Shown in pieces: positions 17,670 through 26,877 of a DNA stretch of 33,597 nucleotides. Below the pieces are notes generated by a model. It was given only the letters and a program-made list of their open reading frames with translations. It was not told the DNA's origin and did no database searches. The DNA comes from Mycobacterium innocens (GTDB lineage Bacteria > Actinomycetota > Actinomycetes > Mycobacteriales > Mycobacteriaceae). The number at the start of each line of letters is the position of its first letter. The stretch's first letter is position 1. The stretch covers positions 1 to 33,597 of the forward strand of contig NZ_UPHQ01000011.1 in NCBI RefSeq assembly GCF_900566055.1, in the 5' to 3' direction. The translations under genes and the position numbers were made by a program.

Positions 17670-19088
17670 ATGTCGGGCACCGTGATGCCGATTGTCCGCG
17701 TCGCCATCCTCGCCGACAGCCGGTTGACGGAGATGGCCCTGCCCGCGGAGCTGCCGCTGCGCGAAATCCTGCCCGCGGTCCAGCGTTTGGTCATTCCCGC
17801 GGCGGAGAACGGCGACGGCGGCGAGGCCGGTTCGGGTGCGGCTGCGAACCTGAGTCTGGCGCCCATCGGCGGTGCGCCGTTCAGCCTGGATGCCAGCCTG
17901 GACACCGTCGGGGTGGTCGACGGTGACCTGCTCGCATTGCAGCCGGTGCCCACCGGTCCGGCCGCCCCGGGAATCGTCGAGGACATCGCCGACGCCGCCA
18001 TGATCTTCTCGAGTTCGCGGCTGAACCCTTGGGGGCCAAAGCATATCCAGCGCGGGGCGCTGGCCGCGGTGATCGGTGTGGCTCTGGTGGCGACCGGGCT
18101 GGCGGTCAGCTACCGGATGGCGACGGGAGCGTTGGCCGGGCTGGTCACGGTCAGCGGGATCGCGGTCGGCATGGCGTTGGCCGGATTGCTGGCCACGGCC
18201 CGTTCGCCACGAACGGGGACCGCGGTGTCGATTGCCGCACTGGTGCCGATCGCCGGGGCGCTGGCGCTGGCGGTACCCGGGAAATTTGGGCCGGCGCAGC
18301 TGCTGCTGGCGGCTGCGGGTGTCACCGCGTGGTCACTGATCTGCCTGATGGTGCCCAGCGCCGAACGTGAGCGCATCGTCACCTTCTTCACCGCGGTGGC
18401 GGTGACCGCGGCCGGGGTATGGCTGGCCGCCGGCGCCGAACTGCTATGGCAACTGCCGATGCGCAGTGTCGGCGCCGGGCTGATCGTGGCCGCGCTGCTG
18501 ATCACCATCCAGGCGGCTCAGCTGTCGGCGCTGTGGGCGCGCTTTCCGTTGCCGGTCATCCCGGCGCCGGGGGACCCCACCCCGTCGGCTCCGTCGTTGC
18601 GGGTGCTCGAAGACCTGCCGCGGCGGGTGCGCGTCAGTGACGCCCATCAAAGCGGTTTCATCGCCGCGGCCGTGCTGCTGAGCGTCCTGGGATCGGTGGC
18701 AATCGCGGTGCGCCCCGAAGCGGTCGGTGGCGTGGGCTGGTACGTGGTGGCGGCGACGGCTGCCGCGACCGCACTGCGCGCCCGGGTATGGGATTCGGCC
18801 GCCTGCAAGGCCTGGTTGCTGGCCCAGCCGCATCTGGTGGCGGGGATCCTGTTGGTGGTCTACACGGCGACCGGGCGCTATGCCGCCGCCGTGGGCGCGG
18901 TGCTGGTGCTCGCGGTACTCGTGCTGGCCTGGATCGTCGTTGCGCTGAACCCTGCCATTGCCTCGCCGGACAGCTACTCTCTGCCGCTGCGCCGCCTGCT
19001 GGGCTTTGTCGCCGCCGGCCTGGACGTTTCGCTTATCCCCGCGATGGCATACCTGGTCGGCCTGTTCACCTGGGTCCTCAATCGATGA
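17670..19088 (+). CDS. eccD3: ESX-3 membrane channel subunit EccD3
   Basis: From the ATG at 17670 the protein has 472 residues: an N-terminal ubiquitin-like domain (PIVRVAILADSRLTEMALP to about residue 95), then about eleven membrane helices ending AYLVGLFTWVLNR. EccD is the main multi-spanning subunit of the channel. The start is uncertain. The best ribosome-site/ATG pair (GAAAG, then ATG at 17629) is out of frame and ends after 13 codons. In-frame sequence upstream of 17670 reads VSATAPTDLDGPV and resembles the MSATA N-terminus I recall for M. tuberculosis EccD3, so a small indel may have displaced the original start. GTG at 17667 is an alternative. The stop overlaps the mycP3 ATG. Confidence 0.94.
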   Translation: MSGTVMPIVRVAILADSRLTEMALPAELPLREILPAVQRLVIPAAENGDGGEAGSGAAANLSLAPIGGAPFSLDASLDTVGVVDGDLLALQPVPTGPAAPGIVEDIADAAMIFSSSRLNPWGPKHIQRGALAAVIGVALVATGLAVSYRMATGALAGLVTVSGIAVGMALAGLLATARSPRTGTAVSIAALVPIAGALALAVPGKFGPAQLLLAAAGVTAWSLICLMVPSAERERIVTFFTAVAVTAAGVWLAAGAELLWQLPMRSVGAGLIVAALLITIQAAQLSALWARFPLPVIPAPGDPTPSAPSLRVLEDLPRRVRVSDAHQSGFIAAAVLLSVLGSVAIAVRPEAVGGVGWYVVAATAAATALRARVWDSAACKAWLLAQPHLVAGILLVVYTATGRYAAAVGAVLVLAVLVLAWIVVALNPAIASPDSYSLPLRRLLGFVAAGLDVSLIPAMAYLVGLFTWVLNR

Positions 19089-20476
19089 CACGCGGCGCCG
19101 GATTAGGTTGCTGCGCAGCAATTCTGGCTGTGGTGGTGGCCACCGCTCCGCCGGCGTCGGCTATCGCCCCGCCGGTGGTCGACGCCACCGTGGATCCGCC
19201 CAGTGGTACCCCGGGGCCGGTGCAGCCGATGGAGCAACGCGGCGCCTGCAGTGTCTCGGGACTCATGGCGGGTACCGATACCGGTGTCCCGGCACCCAGC
19301 CAAGCGGTGCTGAATCTGCCTGCGGCATGGCAGTTCTCGCGCGGTGACGGTCAGTTGGTGGCCATCATCGACACCGGGGTGCAACCGGGTCCGCGATTGC
19401 CGAACGTGGACGGCGGTGGCGACTTCGTGGATTCGACCGACGGCCTGACCGACTGCGACGGGCACGGCACCCTGGTCGCCGGGGTCGTCGCCGGGCAGCC
19501 CGGCGCCGACGGCTTCGCGGGGGTCGCGCCGGCGGCGCGGTTGCTGTCCATCAGGGTGACCTCGGCCAAGTTCTCGCCGCGGACCTCAGGTGGCGACCCC
19601 ACGCTGGCCCGGGCAGCGATCGACGTGGACACGCTGTCCCGCGCGATCGTGCATGCGGCCGATCTCGGCGCCCGGGTGATCAACATCTCCCCGGTGACCT
19701 GCCTGCCCGCCGACCGGACGGTCGACCAGTCCGCACTGGGGGCGGCGCTCCGGTATGCGGCCGTGGACAAGGACGCGGTGATCGTGGCCGCCGCCGGTAC
19801 CAGCGGTGCGGCCGGCTCGGGCGGCGGTGGTAGCTCCTGCGACTCGAACCCGCTGACCGACCTGAGCCGTCCCGACGATCCACGCAACTGGGCCGGCGTC
19901 ACGTCGATCTCCATCCCGTCGTGGTGGCAGCCGTACGTGTTGTCGGTGGCATCCTTGGCGCCGGACGGGCAGCCGTCGAAGTTCACCATGGCCGGTCCGT
20001 GGGTGGGTATCGCCGCACCCGGGGAAAACATTCTGTCCGTGAGCAATGGCGACGGCGGTGGCCTGGCCAACGGACTGCCCAATGACCACCAGCAAGTGGT
20101 GCCCATCAGCGGCACCAGCTACGCGGCCGGCTACGTCTCCGGCGTCGCCGCGCTGGTCCGCAGCAAGTATCCCGGCCTGAGCGCGGGCGAGGTGGTGCGC
20201 CGCATCACCGCCACCGCCCACAACGGCGCCCGCGCCCCGTCCAACATCGTCGGCGCCGGCGCTGTCGATCCGGTGGCGGCGCTGACCTGGCAGCTGCCCG
20301 CCCCGCAATCAGGGGCGCCAGCGGCGAAACCGGTTGCAGTTCCACCGGCACCGAAGCCCAAGGACACCACACCCCGCAACGTCGCATTCGCCGGAGCCGC
20401 AGCGTTGGCATTGCTGGTCGGCATCACCGCAGCAACTGCGGCGACGGTGCGCCGGCGAAAGGAGCCGATCCCGTGA
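19085..20476 (+). CDS. mycP3: Mycosin MycP3, membrane-anchored subtilisin-like protease of ESX-3
   Basis: This 463-residue protein has a signal peptide (MTRGAGLGCCAAILAVVVAT, with ASA near residue 26), an S8 protease domain, a Pro-rich linker and a C-terminal membrane helix (FAGAAALALLVGITAATAAT). The catalytic triad is Asp96 (AIIDTGV), His128 (DGHGTL) and Ser345 (SGTSYAAG). At the oxyanion-hole position, where subtilisins have Asn in an AAGN motif, the sequence is VAAAGTSG: Thr239, codon ACC at 19799-19801, one base from AAC. Disulfide cysteines are present. Mycosins sit on the periplasmic side of the Ecc complex and stabilise it; protease activity is separable from secretion in ESX systems studied. 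The ATG at 19085 overlaps the eccD3 stop; a longer frame upstream lies inside eccD3. Confidence 0.95.
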   Translation: MTRGAGLGCCAAILAVVVATAPPASAIAPPVVDATVDPPSGTPGPVQPMEQRGACSVSGLMAGTDTGVPAPSQAVLNLPAAWQFSRGDGQLVAIIDTGVQPGPRLPNVDGGGDFVDSTDGLTDCDGHGTLVAGVVAGQPGADGFAGVAPAARLLSIRVTSAKFSPRTSGGDPTLARAAIDVDTLSRAIVHAADLGARVINISPVTCLPADRTVDQSALGAALRYAAVDKDAVIVAAAGTSGAAGSGGGGSSCDSNPLTDLSRPDDPRNWAGVTSISIPSWWQPYVLSVASLAPDGQPSKFTMAGPWVGIAAPGENILSVSNGDGGGLANGLPNDHQQVVPISGTSYAAGYVSGVAALVRSKYPGLSAGEVVRRITATAHNGARAPSNIVGAGAVDPVAALTWQLPAPQSGAPAAKPVAVPPAPKPKDTTPRNVAFAGAAALALLVGITAATAATVRRRKEPIP

Positions 20477-21471
20477 GCCTCAACTCGATTCCGCGCCCGG
20501 GAAACGGGCGGATCGCCGTGGCGCTGCTGGCGATGGTGCCCGCGGCGATGGCTTATCCGTGGCAGTCGACCCGCGACTATTGGCTGATCGGGATCGCCGC
20601 CGTGGTGGTGATCGTCCTGTTCGGCTGGTGGTGCGGACTGCACTTCACCACGATCGTGCGTCGCCGGCTGGCCATGATGCGGCGACGGCGGTCGGGCGCC
20701 GATCCCGCAACCGAGGTACGCACCACGGCGCTGCTGCGCCTCGGTCCGCCGGCCCCGGGCCTGGAGGTGCTCCCGCTGCCGTTGATAGCCGGGTACCTGG
20801 ACCGCTACGGCATCCGCGCCGACGCCGTCCGAATCACCGGGCATCTCAACGCGGCGGGTGAGCGGGAGCTGTGGCTCGGGATGACGGTGTCGGCCGCCGC
20901 CAACCTGGCGGCGCTGCAAGCCCGGTCACCGCGAATCCCGTTGCAGCAGACCGCCGAGGTCGCCGCGCGCCGGCTCGCCGACCACCTTCGCGAAATCGGT
21001 TGGGACGTCGGCATGGTTGCGCGTGACGACGCGCCGCGGTTGCTGGCTCGAGCCGATCGCGAAACGTGGCGGTGCATGCGCCACGGCGACTCCGATTGCC
21101 TTGCCGCATACCGGGTCAGCGTGGATGCCGCATTGCCCGAAACATTGGCTGCCGTGTGGTCGCATCCGGCGCGTGAGACCTGGGCGGCATTGGAGATCGG
21201 CACCGGCGGTCGACCGGGCGGCCCGCCCACGGTTGCCGTCGGGTGCGCGTTCCGTACCGATACGCGTCCCGACGGCGCGGCGCCGCTGGCCGGACTGACT
21301 CTGCAACGCGGCAGCCAGTGGCTGGCGCTGGCGGCATTGGAGCCGTCGTCCACCCGGCGACTCGACGGACACACCGACGAGCCCGACGGCCTGCTGGAGC
21401 GACTGGTGTGGCCGACCCCGTCGGCTTGGGCGGGGCACACGTCGCTCACCGAGGCCGCTAGTCGAACATGA
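20473..21471 (+). CDS. eccE3: ESX-3 membrane complex protein EccE3
   Basis: This 332-residue protein starts at the GTG at 20473 (MSLNSIPRPGNGRIAVALLA), overlapping the mycP3 stop as GTGA. Two N-terminal membrane helices (about 13-30 and 36-56, with AYPWQSTRDYW between) precede a soluble domain with the conserved LADHLREIGWD and SRETW-like (ADRETWRCMRH) segments. EccE lies at the periphery of the inner-membrane hexamer. It is the last gene of the operon. Its 3' end overlaps the convergent hydrolase gene by 14 bp, so there is no room for a separate terminator. Confidence 0.94.
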   Translation: MSLNSIPRPGNGRIAVALLAMVPAAMAYPWQSTRDYWLIGIAAVVVIVLFGWWCGLHFTTIVRRRLAMMRRRRSGADPATEVRTTALLRLGPPAPGLEVLPLPLIAGYLDRYGIRADAVRITGHLNAAGERELWLGMTVSAAANLAALQARSPRIPLQQTAEVAARRLADHLREIGWDVGMVARDDAPRLLARADRETWRCMRHGDSDCLAAYRVSVDAALPETLAAVWSHPARETWAALEIGTGGRPGGPPTVAVGCAFRTDTRPDGAAPLAGLTLQRGSQWLALAALEPSSTRRLDGHTDEPDGLLERLVWPTPSAWAGHTSLTEAASRT

Positions 21472-22669
21472 AACTGCGCAGAAACAGCGTCATCCGCCGC
21501 AGGTAATCCAACTGGCTCACATGCATGACGTGACTGCCGGGGAACCAATGCAGCGCGCAGTGATCCCAGTGCTCCCACAGCGTTACGGCATGCTCGGGCG
21601 GAGCCATCCGATCGCCGAGGCCGGTGATGATCATCCGGCGGTGCTTGGGCAGCAGCGGCCGATAGTTCAGCGGGCCGTGGTAGGCCAGCCCGGCGCTCAA
21701 CTCGTCACGGCGGATGCGCGACAGGCACAGGCCCAGCCGGACCAGCCTGCTGGCCGGAAACCATTCGTCGAACAGTTTGCCCGGGCTGACCACCGGGCAG
21801 TTGGGGATGACGGCCTCGAGCCGGTTCTCCACCGACGCCACCAGCGCGGACGTGTAGCCGCCCAGCGATATTCCGGTCAGTGCGATGCGCTCGACGCCGG
21901 TGTGGCGCAGATAGTCCACGATGGAGCGAAAGTCGTACACCGCCTGGGCCATCGCCTCGGCGAAGCCGCTCAAGCCGCCGGCGAAGAAACCGAAACCGCT
22001 GAACGGCGAATGCCTCTCGGCTCGCTTGCCGTGAAACGGCAAGGTGTACAACAGAACATCGTAACCGGAACGGTAATACCACGGCAGTGAGAAGAACAGC
22101 CCGTTGAGCAAGTACGACGAGCCCATGAAACCGTGGATGACACACAGCGTGGGGCGCGGCCCGTCGTCATGGCGCCAATGCTGCGCGCGTACCACGTTGT
22201 TTGCGGTCAACCCGCTCCACTGGGTGCGCATGGTGGGGTTGACCGCCCGGAAGCCGCTGGCGAACGAGATGTCGTCGACGGTGCCGCGCGCGATCCACTC
22301 GGCGAGCGGGCTGGCGCGCCGCGACGAAATCTTGGGCAGATCCTTCGGTGCCGGAAACGACTTCGCCGGGTCATGTTCGGCGGCCAGTTCGGCGTAGAAG
22401 TTCAAGTTGCTGCGTTCGCTGCCGGAATTGAGCCGCAGCAAAGCGGTGGCGACGACGGCCGGTGCCACCGTGGTGGACAGCACCGACGACGCCGCGGTGC
22501 GCAGCGCAATATCGCCGACCGCCGACGACTCGACGACGATGCGTTGACGCAGCGAGAGCGCAGATCGTGGCGGTAGCCCTTCGGCGCCGGCGTCGGCCCC
22601 GGGCACGTCGGGAATCGGGACCGGCGGATCGATGGGATCCGCTTCGGACATCCCCGAAAACTCCGACAT
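21458..22669 (-). CDS. Alpha/beta hydrolase, Rv0293c family
   Basis: This 403-residue protein has a C-terminal alpha/beta-hydrolase domain: [16 protein letters not shown] near residue 180 (oxyanion HG motif), GISLGG near 272 as the nucleophile elbow with the catalytic Ser, and GSHVMHV near 384 for the catalytic His. The N-terminal 170 residues are not a recognised domain. The substrate is unknown. It is read convergently into eccE3 and divergently from tam, with 152 bp between the two starts. An internal ATG (MSEADPID) is a possible alternative start. Place and length fit Rv0293c. Confidence 0.88.
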   Translation of the reverse strand: MSEFSGMSEADPIDPPVPIPDVPGADAGAEGLPPRSALSLRQRIVVESSAVGDIALRTAASSVLSTTVAPAVVATALLRLNSGSERSNLNFYAELAAEHDPAKSFPAPKDLPKISSRRASPLAEWIARGTVDDISFASGFRAVNPTMRTQWSGLTANNVVRAQHWRHDDGPRPTLCVIHGFMGSSYLLNGLFFSLPWYYRSGYDVLLYTLPFHGKRAERHSPFSGFGFFAGGLSGFAEAMAQAVYDFRSIVDYLRHTGVERIALTGISLGGYTSALVASVENRLEAVIPNCPVVSPGKLFDEWFPASRLVRLGLCLSRIRRDELSAGLAYHGPLNYRPLLPKHRRMIITGLGDRMAPPEHAVTLWEHWDHCALHWFPGSHVMHVSQLDYLRRMTLFLRSFMFD

Positions 22670-22821
22670 CCCATCGATGGTATCTCGCCGATATCGCGAG
22701 GTGCCGGCGAATTCGACAGTGTCGTCAATTTCTGGGGCAACACGGTGCGCGTCCGGACCCCATCGGTAATAGGTTGTTCCATAACACCCGATTGGCGACG
22801 GTGTTGATCAGGAGGACCGAC

Positions 22822-23604
22822 ATGTGGGATCCCGACGTCTACCTGGCCTTTGCGGATCATCGCAGCCGTCCGTTCTACGACTTGGTGTCCCGGGTGGGCG
22901 CCAAGCGGGCGCGCCGGGTGGTCGACCTGGGTTGCGGCCCCGGCCACCTGACCCGGCACCTGGCGCGACGCTGGCCCGAGGCGACGATCGAGGCTTTGGA
23001 CAGTTCACCGGAAATGGTCGCCGCCGCCCGGGAACGCGGTATCGACGCGACGACCTGCGACGTGCGGAACTGGAAGCCTCGGCCAGACACCGACGTGGTG
23101 GTCAGCAACGCGGCACTGCACTGGGTGCCCGAACACTCGGAACTGCTGGTCCGCTGGGCCGGCGAGCTGGCGGCCGGATCCTGGATGGCGGTTCAGGTGC
23201 CGGGAAACTTCGATACCCCGTCGCACGCCGTGGTGCGGACCCTGGCCCGGCGAGAGCCGTACGCAAAGCTGCTGCGCGACATACCGTTTCGGGTGGGAGC
23301 GGTGGTTCATCCGCCGGCGCACTACGCGAATCTGCTGATGGACGCCGGATGCAAGGTCGACGCCTGGGAGACCACCTACCTGCACCAGCTCACCGGTGAG
23401 CACCCGGTGCTGGAATGGATCACCGGCACCGCGCTGGTTCCGGTGCGGGAACGGCTGGACGATGCGGGTTGGGAGCAGTTCCGCCAGGAGCTGATTCCGC
23501 TGCTCGACGACGCCTACCCGCGCCGCGCGGACGGTACCACGATCTTCCCGTTCCGCCGGCTGTTCGTCGTCGCCGAGGTCGGGGGAGCACGCCGCGGCTC
23601 GTGA
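22822..23604 (+). CDS. tam: Trans-aconitate 2-methyltransferase
   Basis: This 260-residue SAM-dependent methyltransferase starts at the ATG at 22822 ([20 protein letters not shown]) with ribosome site GGAGG at 22811-22815. Motif I is [15 protein letters not shown] near residues 34-48; EALDSSPEM follows as motif [17 protein letters not shown] near 95 is the family hallmark. Tam methylates trans-aconitate, a by-product that inhibits aconitase. The length agrees with the roughly 260 residues of Rv0294. A longer frame back to 22462 overlaps the divergent hydrolase gene and lacks family similarity. Confidence 0.94.
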   Translation: MWDPDVYLAFADHRSRPFYDLVSRVGAKRARRVVDLGCGPGHLTRHLARRWPEATIEALDSSPEMVAAARERGIDATTCDVRNWKPRPDTDVVVSNAALHWVPEHSELLVRWAGELAAGSWMAVQVPGNFDTPSHAVVRTLARREPYAKLLRDIPFRVGAVVHPPAHYANLLMDAGCKVDAWETTYLHQLTGEHPVLEWITGTALVPVRERLDDAGWEQFRQELIPLLDDAYPRRADGTTIFPFRRLFVVAEVGGARRGS

Positions 23605-24200
23605 GCTTTGGCGAAGCCGTATCGGCGGTCGGCGATCGCCCGTCGCGCTCGTCGAGACCCGGTTGGCCGTGTCGCGTTTCGCACAGCCCGCGTCGACGCC
23701 GATCCATGAGCGATTGCCGTCACATCCGTCACATGGGTTTCCAGGCCGCGGGTTGTCGCTGTCAGCGTTGGGCGGCTACGCCCCGGTGACGGAGATGAGA
23801 TATGCCGAGCGTGCGCTGGCGGCGTCGACTGTGCGCTGGCGGCGTCGAGCGTGCGCTGGCGGCGTCGAGGGTGCCGCCAGGGCGGCCAATCGCGGATGTT
23901 CCCGCCCTACAAGCACACTCAAAGCCGTCACGGCACAGTCGATACGGCGGCATGACAGCCGACCCGGTGAGCAGTGAGTCATCGCCCGAGCACCTGCCGT
24001 CACACCAGGTTTGAGCGACAGTGGGGGCATCGACGTGCCGAAAACAGACGCCCAGCTGTGGGTACTCAGCCAAGGTCGCGCTCCAGGACATCGATGACCA
24101 GCAGCATTGTGGTCACCTTGAATCGAGTGAGGCGGGCCCAATGACCCGAGGAGGCTGGTGTGGCCAATGTGGCTGGTGCGAAGCGCATTCGATGGCCGTG
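23605..24200. other. Gap between tam and sulfatase, with tandem repeat
   Basis: About 600 bp between convergent genes. No gene could be supported; long minus-strand frames (for example 23776-24369) are Arg/Ala/Ser-rich, lack ribosome sites and cross the repeat. In M. tuberculosis a sulfotransferase gene (Rv0295c) lies here; nothing like it was found. A three-copy 20-bp tandem repeat is at 23811-23870. Confidence 0.6.
23811..23870. repeat. 20-bp tandem repeat, three copies
   Basis: The unit GTGCGCTGGCGGCGTCGA plus two variable bases (CT, GC, GG) occurs at 23811-23830, 23831-23850 and 23851-23870, identical in the first 18 bases. A partial unit (CGAGC) precedes it. Such intergenic minisatellites often vary in copy number between strains. 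Confidence 0.9.
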
Positions 24201-25613
24201 CTATTGGCTGGCCGGCGCGGCTTCTTCCTCGATACCGCGGTCGGCCGCTATCGGCGACCTGCTGCTGGGCGCGGTTCGATGGATCCGCAGATACGTTTCG
24301 GTGTAGCGCTCCGCAATCCGGGTACCGGCGAATTCCGACGGGATCACGTCGCCGGTGCGCTGACGCCAATCGTGAAGCCGGACAGCAAGATCCGCTGCAA
24401 CCGCAAACACCTTCGCGGCGGCGTCACCGGTCAGCAGATTCGTGGTCTCGGTGGGGTCGGCGCGCAGATCGTACAGTTCCCGTTGCGGTCGCGGTGACCT
24501 GACGAACGGTGCGACGGCCATCCCGGACGGGCTTTCCTCGATATCCCACGGCAGATCCAGTAACGGGCGGGGCACATAGTTCTCGATGTAGCTGTATTCC
24601 TTTGTGCGGATTGCGCGTATCGGATCAAACGAGTCGTGGTAGGTCTTGGTGGTGTACACATGGTCGCGAACCGGCCCGGCGACGGTGTCGGCCCCGAGCA
24701 AGGAGGCCGCGTGCGACAGGCCGTCGGCATCGGCCGGGATGTCGACCCCCAGCAGGTCCAGCATTGTCGGTAACAGGTCGACGCCGCTGAACAATTCGTC
24801 GTAGACGCGCGGGGCAACCTCCCGGCGGGTGGGCGGACGCACGATCATGGCGATGCCGGTCCCGGCGTCGTAGAGGGTGGATTTGGCACGCGGAAACGCC
24901 GGGCCGTGATCGGTCAGGAACACCACCCAGGTGCTGCCGTCCAGCCCGGTTTCGGCCATCGTGTCCAAGATTCGCCCGACGGCGGCGTCCGCGGTGGTGA
25001 TGGCTCCGTAGAAATCGGCCAGGTCCTGGCGCACTTCGGGGGTGTCGGGGAGATAGTCGGGGACGTTGACACCTGCGCTGTCTGCCGGTTCGTAGCGTTC
25101 GTGGGGGTAGGGCCGGTGGGTTTCGAAAAACCCCGCCGTTAGCAGGAACGGCTGGCCGGAAAGATCCGGCACGCAATCCTGCAGCCACTCCCGCACCTTT
25201 TCGACCACATATTCGCAGTAGGAGTTCGACACGTCGAATTCGTCGAATCCCAGCCGGGCCGGGTAGGACGTCTCGTGTTGCATCCCGAAAAGAGCTGAGT
25301 ACCAACCCTGCTCGCCCAACAGTTGCGGCAGTGTCCGGACTCCACTGCGGTATTCCCAGCCGTGATGGGCCAGCCCCACCAGCCCATTGGTTTGCGGGTA
25401 GCGACCGGTGAACAGCGATCCGCGCGACGGCGAGCACAGCGGTGCGGTGGCGTGCGCCCGGGTGAACAAGATCCCCTCGGCGGCAAGCTGGTCCAGTCGC
25501 GGGCTGAGGACATCCGGGTGACCGTAAACACCGAGGTAGCGCCCCAGGTCGTGCCAATGCACGATCAGCACGCTGTCGTTGCCGGCTATGCCGTCATTGT
25601 GTTCACCCGTCAC
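24201..25613 (-). CDS. Sulfatase (arylsulfatase family), Rv0296c type
   Basis: This is a protein of about 470 residues with the sulfatase signature APLCSPSRGSLFTGRYP near residues 57-73. The Cys of CxPxR would be converted to formylglycine. HWHDLGRYLG at the N-terminus, FFETHRPYPH in the middle and VVFLTDHGPAF near 230 supply metal and sulfate-binding residues. It hydrolyses sulfate esters; the substrate is unknown and no signal peptide is seen. The GTG at 25613 is preferred because GAGAGG lies 9 nt before it; the ATG at 25634 would add seven residues without a ribosome site. It lies 66 bp downstream of the BluB-like gene on the same strand, so they may be co-transcribed. Confidence 0.9.
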   Translation of the reverse strand: MTGEHNDGIAGNDSVLIVHWHDLGRYLGVYGHPDVLSPRLDQLAAEGILFTRAHATAPLCSPSRGSLFTGRYPQTNGLVGLAHHGWEYRSGVRTLPQLLGEQGWYSALFGMQHETSYPARLGFDEFDVSNSYCEYVVEKVREWLQDCVPDLSGQPFLLTAGFFETHRPYPHERYEPADSAGVNVPDYLPDTPEVRQDLADFYGAITTADAAVGRILDTMAETGLDGSTWVVFLTDHGPAFPRAKSTLYDAGTGIAMIVRPPTRREVAPRVYDELFSGVDLLPTMLDLLGVDIPADADGLSHAASLLGADTVAGPVRDHVYTTKTYHDSFDPIRAIRTKEYSYIENYVPRPLLDLPWDIEESPSGMAVAPFVRSPRPQRELYDLRADPTETTNLLTGDAAAKVFAVAADLAVRLHDWRQRTGDVIPSEFAGTRIAERYTETYLRIHRTAPSSRSPIAADRGIEEEAAPASQ

Positions 25614-25679
25614 CGTCTGCCGCCTCTCGAGCATGCTTGCGGCGGCGACGATACCCGGTGTCGACCGAACCGGCGAGGT

Positions 25680-26330
25680 TCAAGCCTGTCCCCAGCGGTT
25701 CTCCCAGACGAACTCCGGGAGTGGCCGCGCGACGGCCCAGCCGTCCAACTCCAGCGCCGGCCGTTCCGGAAACTCGGGCACCGGGCCCAAACACAGCACT
25801 GCCACCGGTTCCGCATCGGGGGGGATCTCCAGCAGTGCCGCCAACCGTCGGGGATCGAACAGCGACACCCAACCCATGCCGAGGCCTTCGGCGCGAGCCG
25901 CCAGCCACAGATTCTGGATCGCGCAGGACACCGACGCCAGATCCATCTGGGGTAGTGTGCGCCGGCCGAAGATGTGCACGTCCCGGTTGTCGCACAGCGC
26001 CACCACCAGCAGCTCGGCGCACTCGAGAATGCCCTCGACCTTGAGCGCAAGAAACTCCTCGGCCCGTTCGCCCAGGGCGTGTGCCGTCCGCGCGCGCTCC
26101 TCGTCGACGAGGGCGTGGATGTCGTTACGCAGCGCCTCATCGGTGATCCGGATGATCCGCCAGGGCTGCATCAGACCGACACTGGGCGCGGCGTGTGCGG
26201 CGTGCAGCAACCGAGCCAGCACCTCTTCGGGCACCACGCTGCCGGGCACGAAGCGGCGCATGTCCCGACGTTCGGAGATCACGCGATACACCGCCTGCCG
26301 CTCGGCGGCGGTGAACGCGAATTCGGTCAC
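25680..26330 (-). CDS. bluB: BluB-like flavin-dependent nitroreductase-fold protein
   Basis: This 216-residue protein starts at a GTG (VTEFAFTAAERQAVYRVISE). It belongs to the nitroreductase superfamily and fits the BluB branch, which breaks down reduced FMN with oxygen to make 5,6-dimethylbenzimidazole, the lower ligand of cobalamin. Supporting segments are ERRDMRRFVPGSV near residues 18-31, HAAPSVGLMQPWRII near 45-60, and GLGMGWVSLFDP near 155-167, which carries the Ser/Gly-rich flavin-site region. The length is in the BluB range. A longer open frame to 26771 overlaps the upstream gene and is not used; no strong ribosome site is seen. It resembles Rv0306. A general nitroreductase is the alternative. 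No other cobalamin gene is nearby. Confidence 0.8.
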   Translation of the reverse strand: MTEFAFTAAERQAVYRVISERRDMRRFVPGSVVPEEVLARLLHAAHAAPSVGLMQPWRIIRITDEALRNDIHALVDEERARTAHALGERAEEFLALKVEGILECAELLVVALCDNRDVHIFGRRTLPQMDLASVSCAIQNLWLAARAEGLGMGWVSLFDPRRLAALLEIPPDAEPVAVLCLGPVPEFPERPALELDGWAVARPLPEFVWENRWGQA

Positions 26331-26385
26331 CCGGTCATCGTAGAAAAGGTGCGGCCCGCGCGGCCCGGATCGGGGACTACCCGGA

Positions 26386-26868
26386 TCAGGGACTGTAGGT
26401 AACTCCGACCGCGCGGAACACGTATTCGGGCGGCACGTCGAAGGCAAGTGACCGCAGCGGCAGCCGAGCCAGTACGTCCTCGCCGATGTCCGTTTTGAAG
26501 TGCAGCGACAGCTGGCCGTGGAACCGCGGGTCGACATCGGCGACGTCGAGATCCAGTTGCAGTCCCGTCGACGAGATCTCGGCGGTTGCGGCGCCGGTCT
26601 GCGGCGCGTCCCAGCGCACGTCGACGGCCCGGCCGGCCAGCTTGGGCAGCGACGAGAGCGTTCCCAGCACCCGCTGCTCGGTGAACGCCAGCGCGCCCGG
26701 GTAGCTGGCAATGCTGTGCGATACCCGCAAACCGGGAATTGCGCCGGTGAACCGCCTGGTGACCGCGACATACTCTTCGAGGTAGATGAGTCCTTCGGCT
26801 TCTAGCTGATCCCGCAAGTCGGCGGGTAGCTTGCCGATGCCGAACATTCTGCGAAAAATCACCGCCAT
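26386..26868 (-). CDS. Conserved mycobacterial protein, Rv0307c family
   Basis: A 160-residue protein of unknown function starting at the ATG at 26868 (MAVIFRRMFGIGKLPADLRD). Notable segments are LIYLEEYVAVTRRFTGAIPG, AFTEQRVLGTLSSLPKLAGR and PEYVFRAVGV at the C-terminus. It looks like an all-beta soluble protein with no signal peptide or membrane helix. The length equals the 160 residues I recall for Rv0307c. It is divergent from the PAP2 gene with only 9 bp between starts, and 55 bp upstream of the BluB-like gene on the same strand. No function can be given. Confidence 0.85.
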   Translation of the reverse strand: MAVIFRRMFGIGKLPADLRDQLEAEGLIYLEEYVAVTRRFTGAIPGLRVSHSIASYPGALAFTEQRVLGTLSSLPKLAGRAVDVRWDAPQTGAATAEISSTGLQLDLDVADVDPRFHGQLSLHFKTDIGEDVLARLPLRSLAFDVPPEYVFRAVGVTYSP

Positions 26869-26877
26869 GAGGCCAGT

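Noticed and set aside
6715..21471. Assignment of the secretion locus to ESX-5 or ESX-1
   Set aside because: EsxG/EsxH sequences ([21 protein letters not shown]), an undivided EccC and the gene order identify ESX-3; no cytochrome P450/ferredoxin genes as in ESX-5.
23776..24369. 197-codon minus-strand frame overlapping the sulfatase 3' end
   Set aside because: Arg/Ala/Ser-rich, crosses the tandem repeat and the end of a clear gene, no ribosome site.
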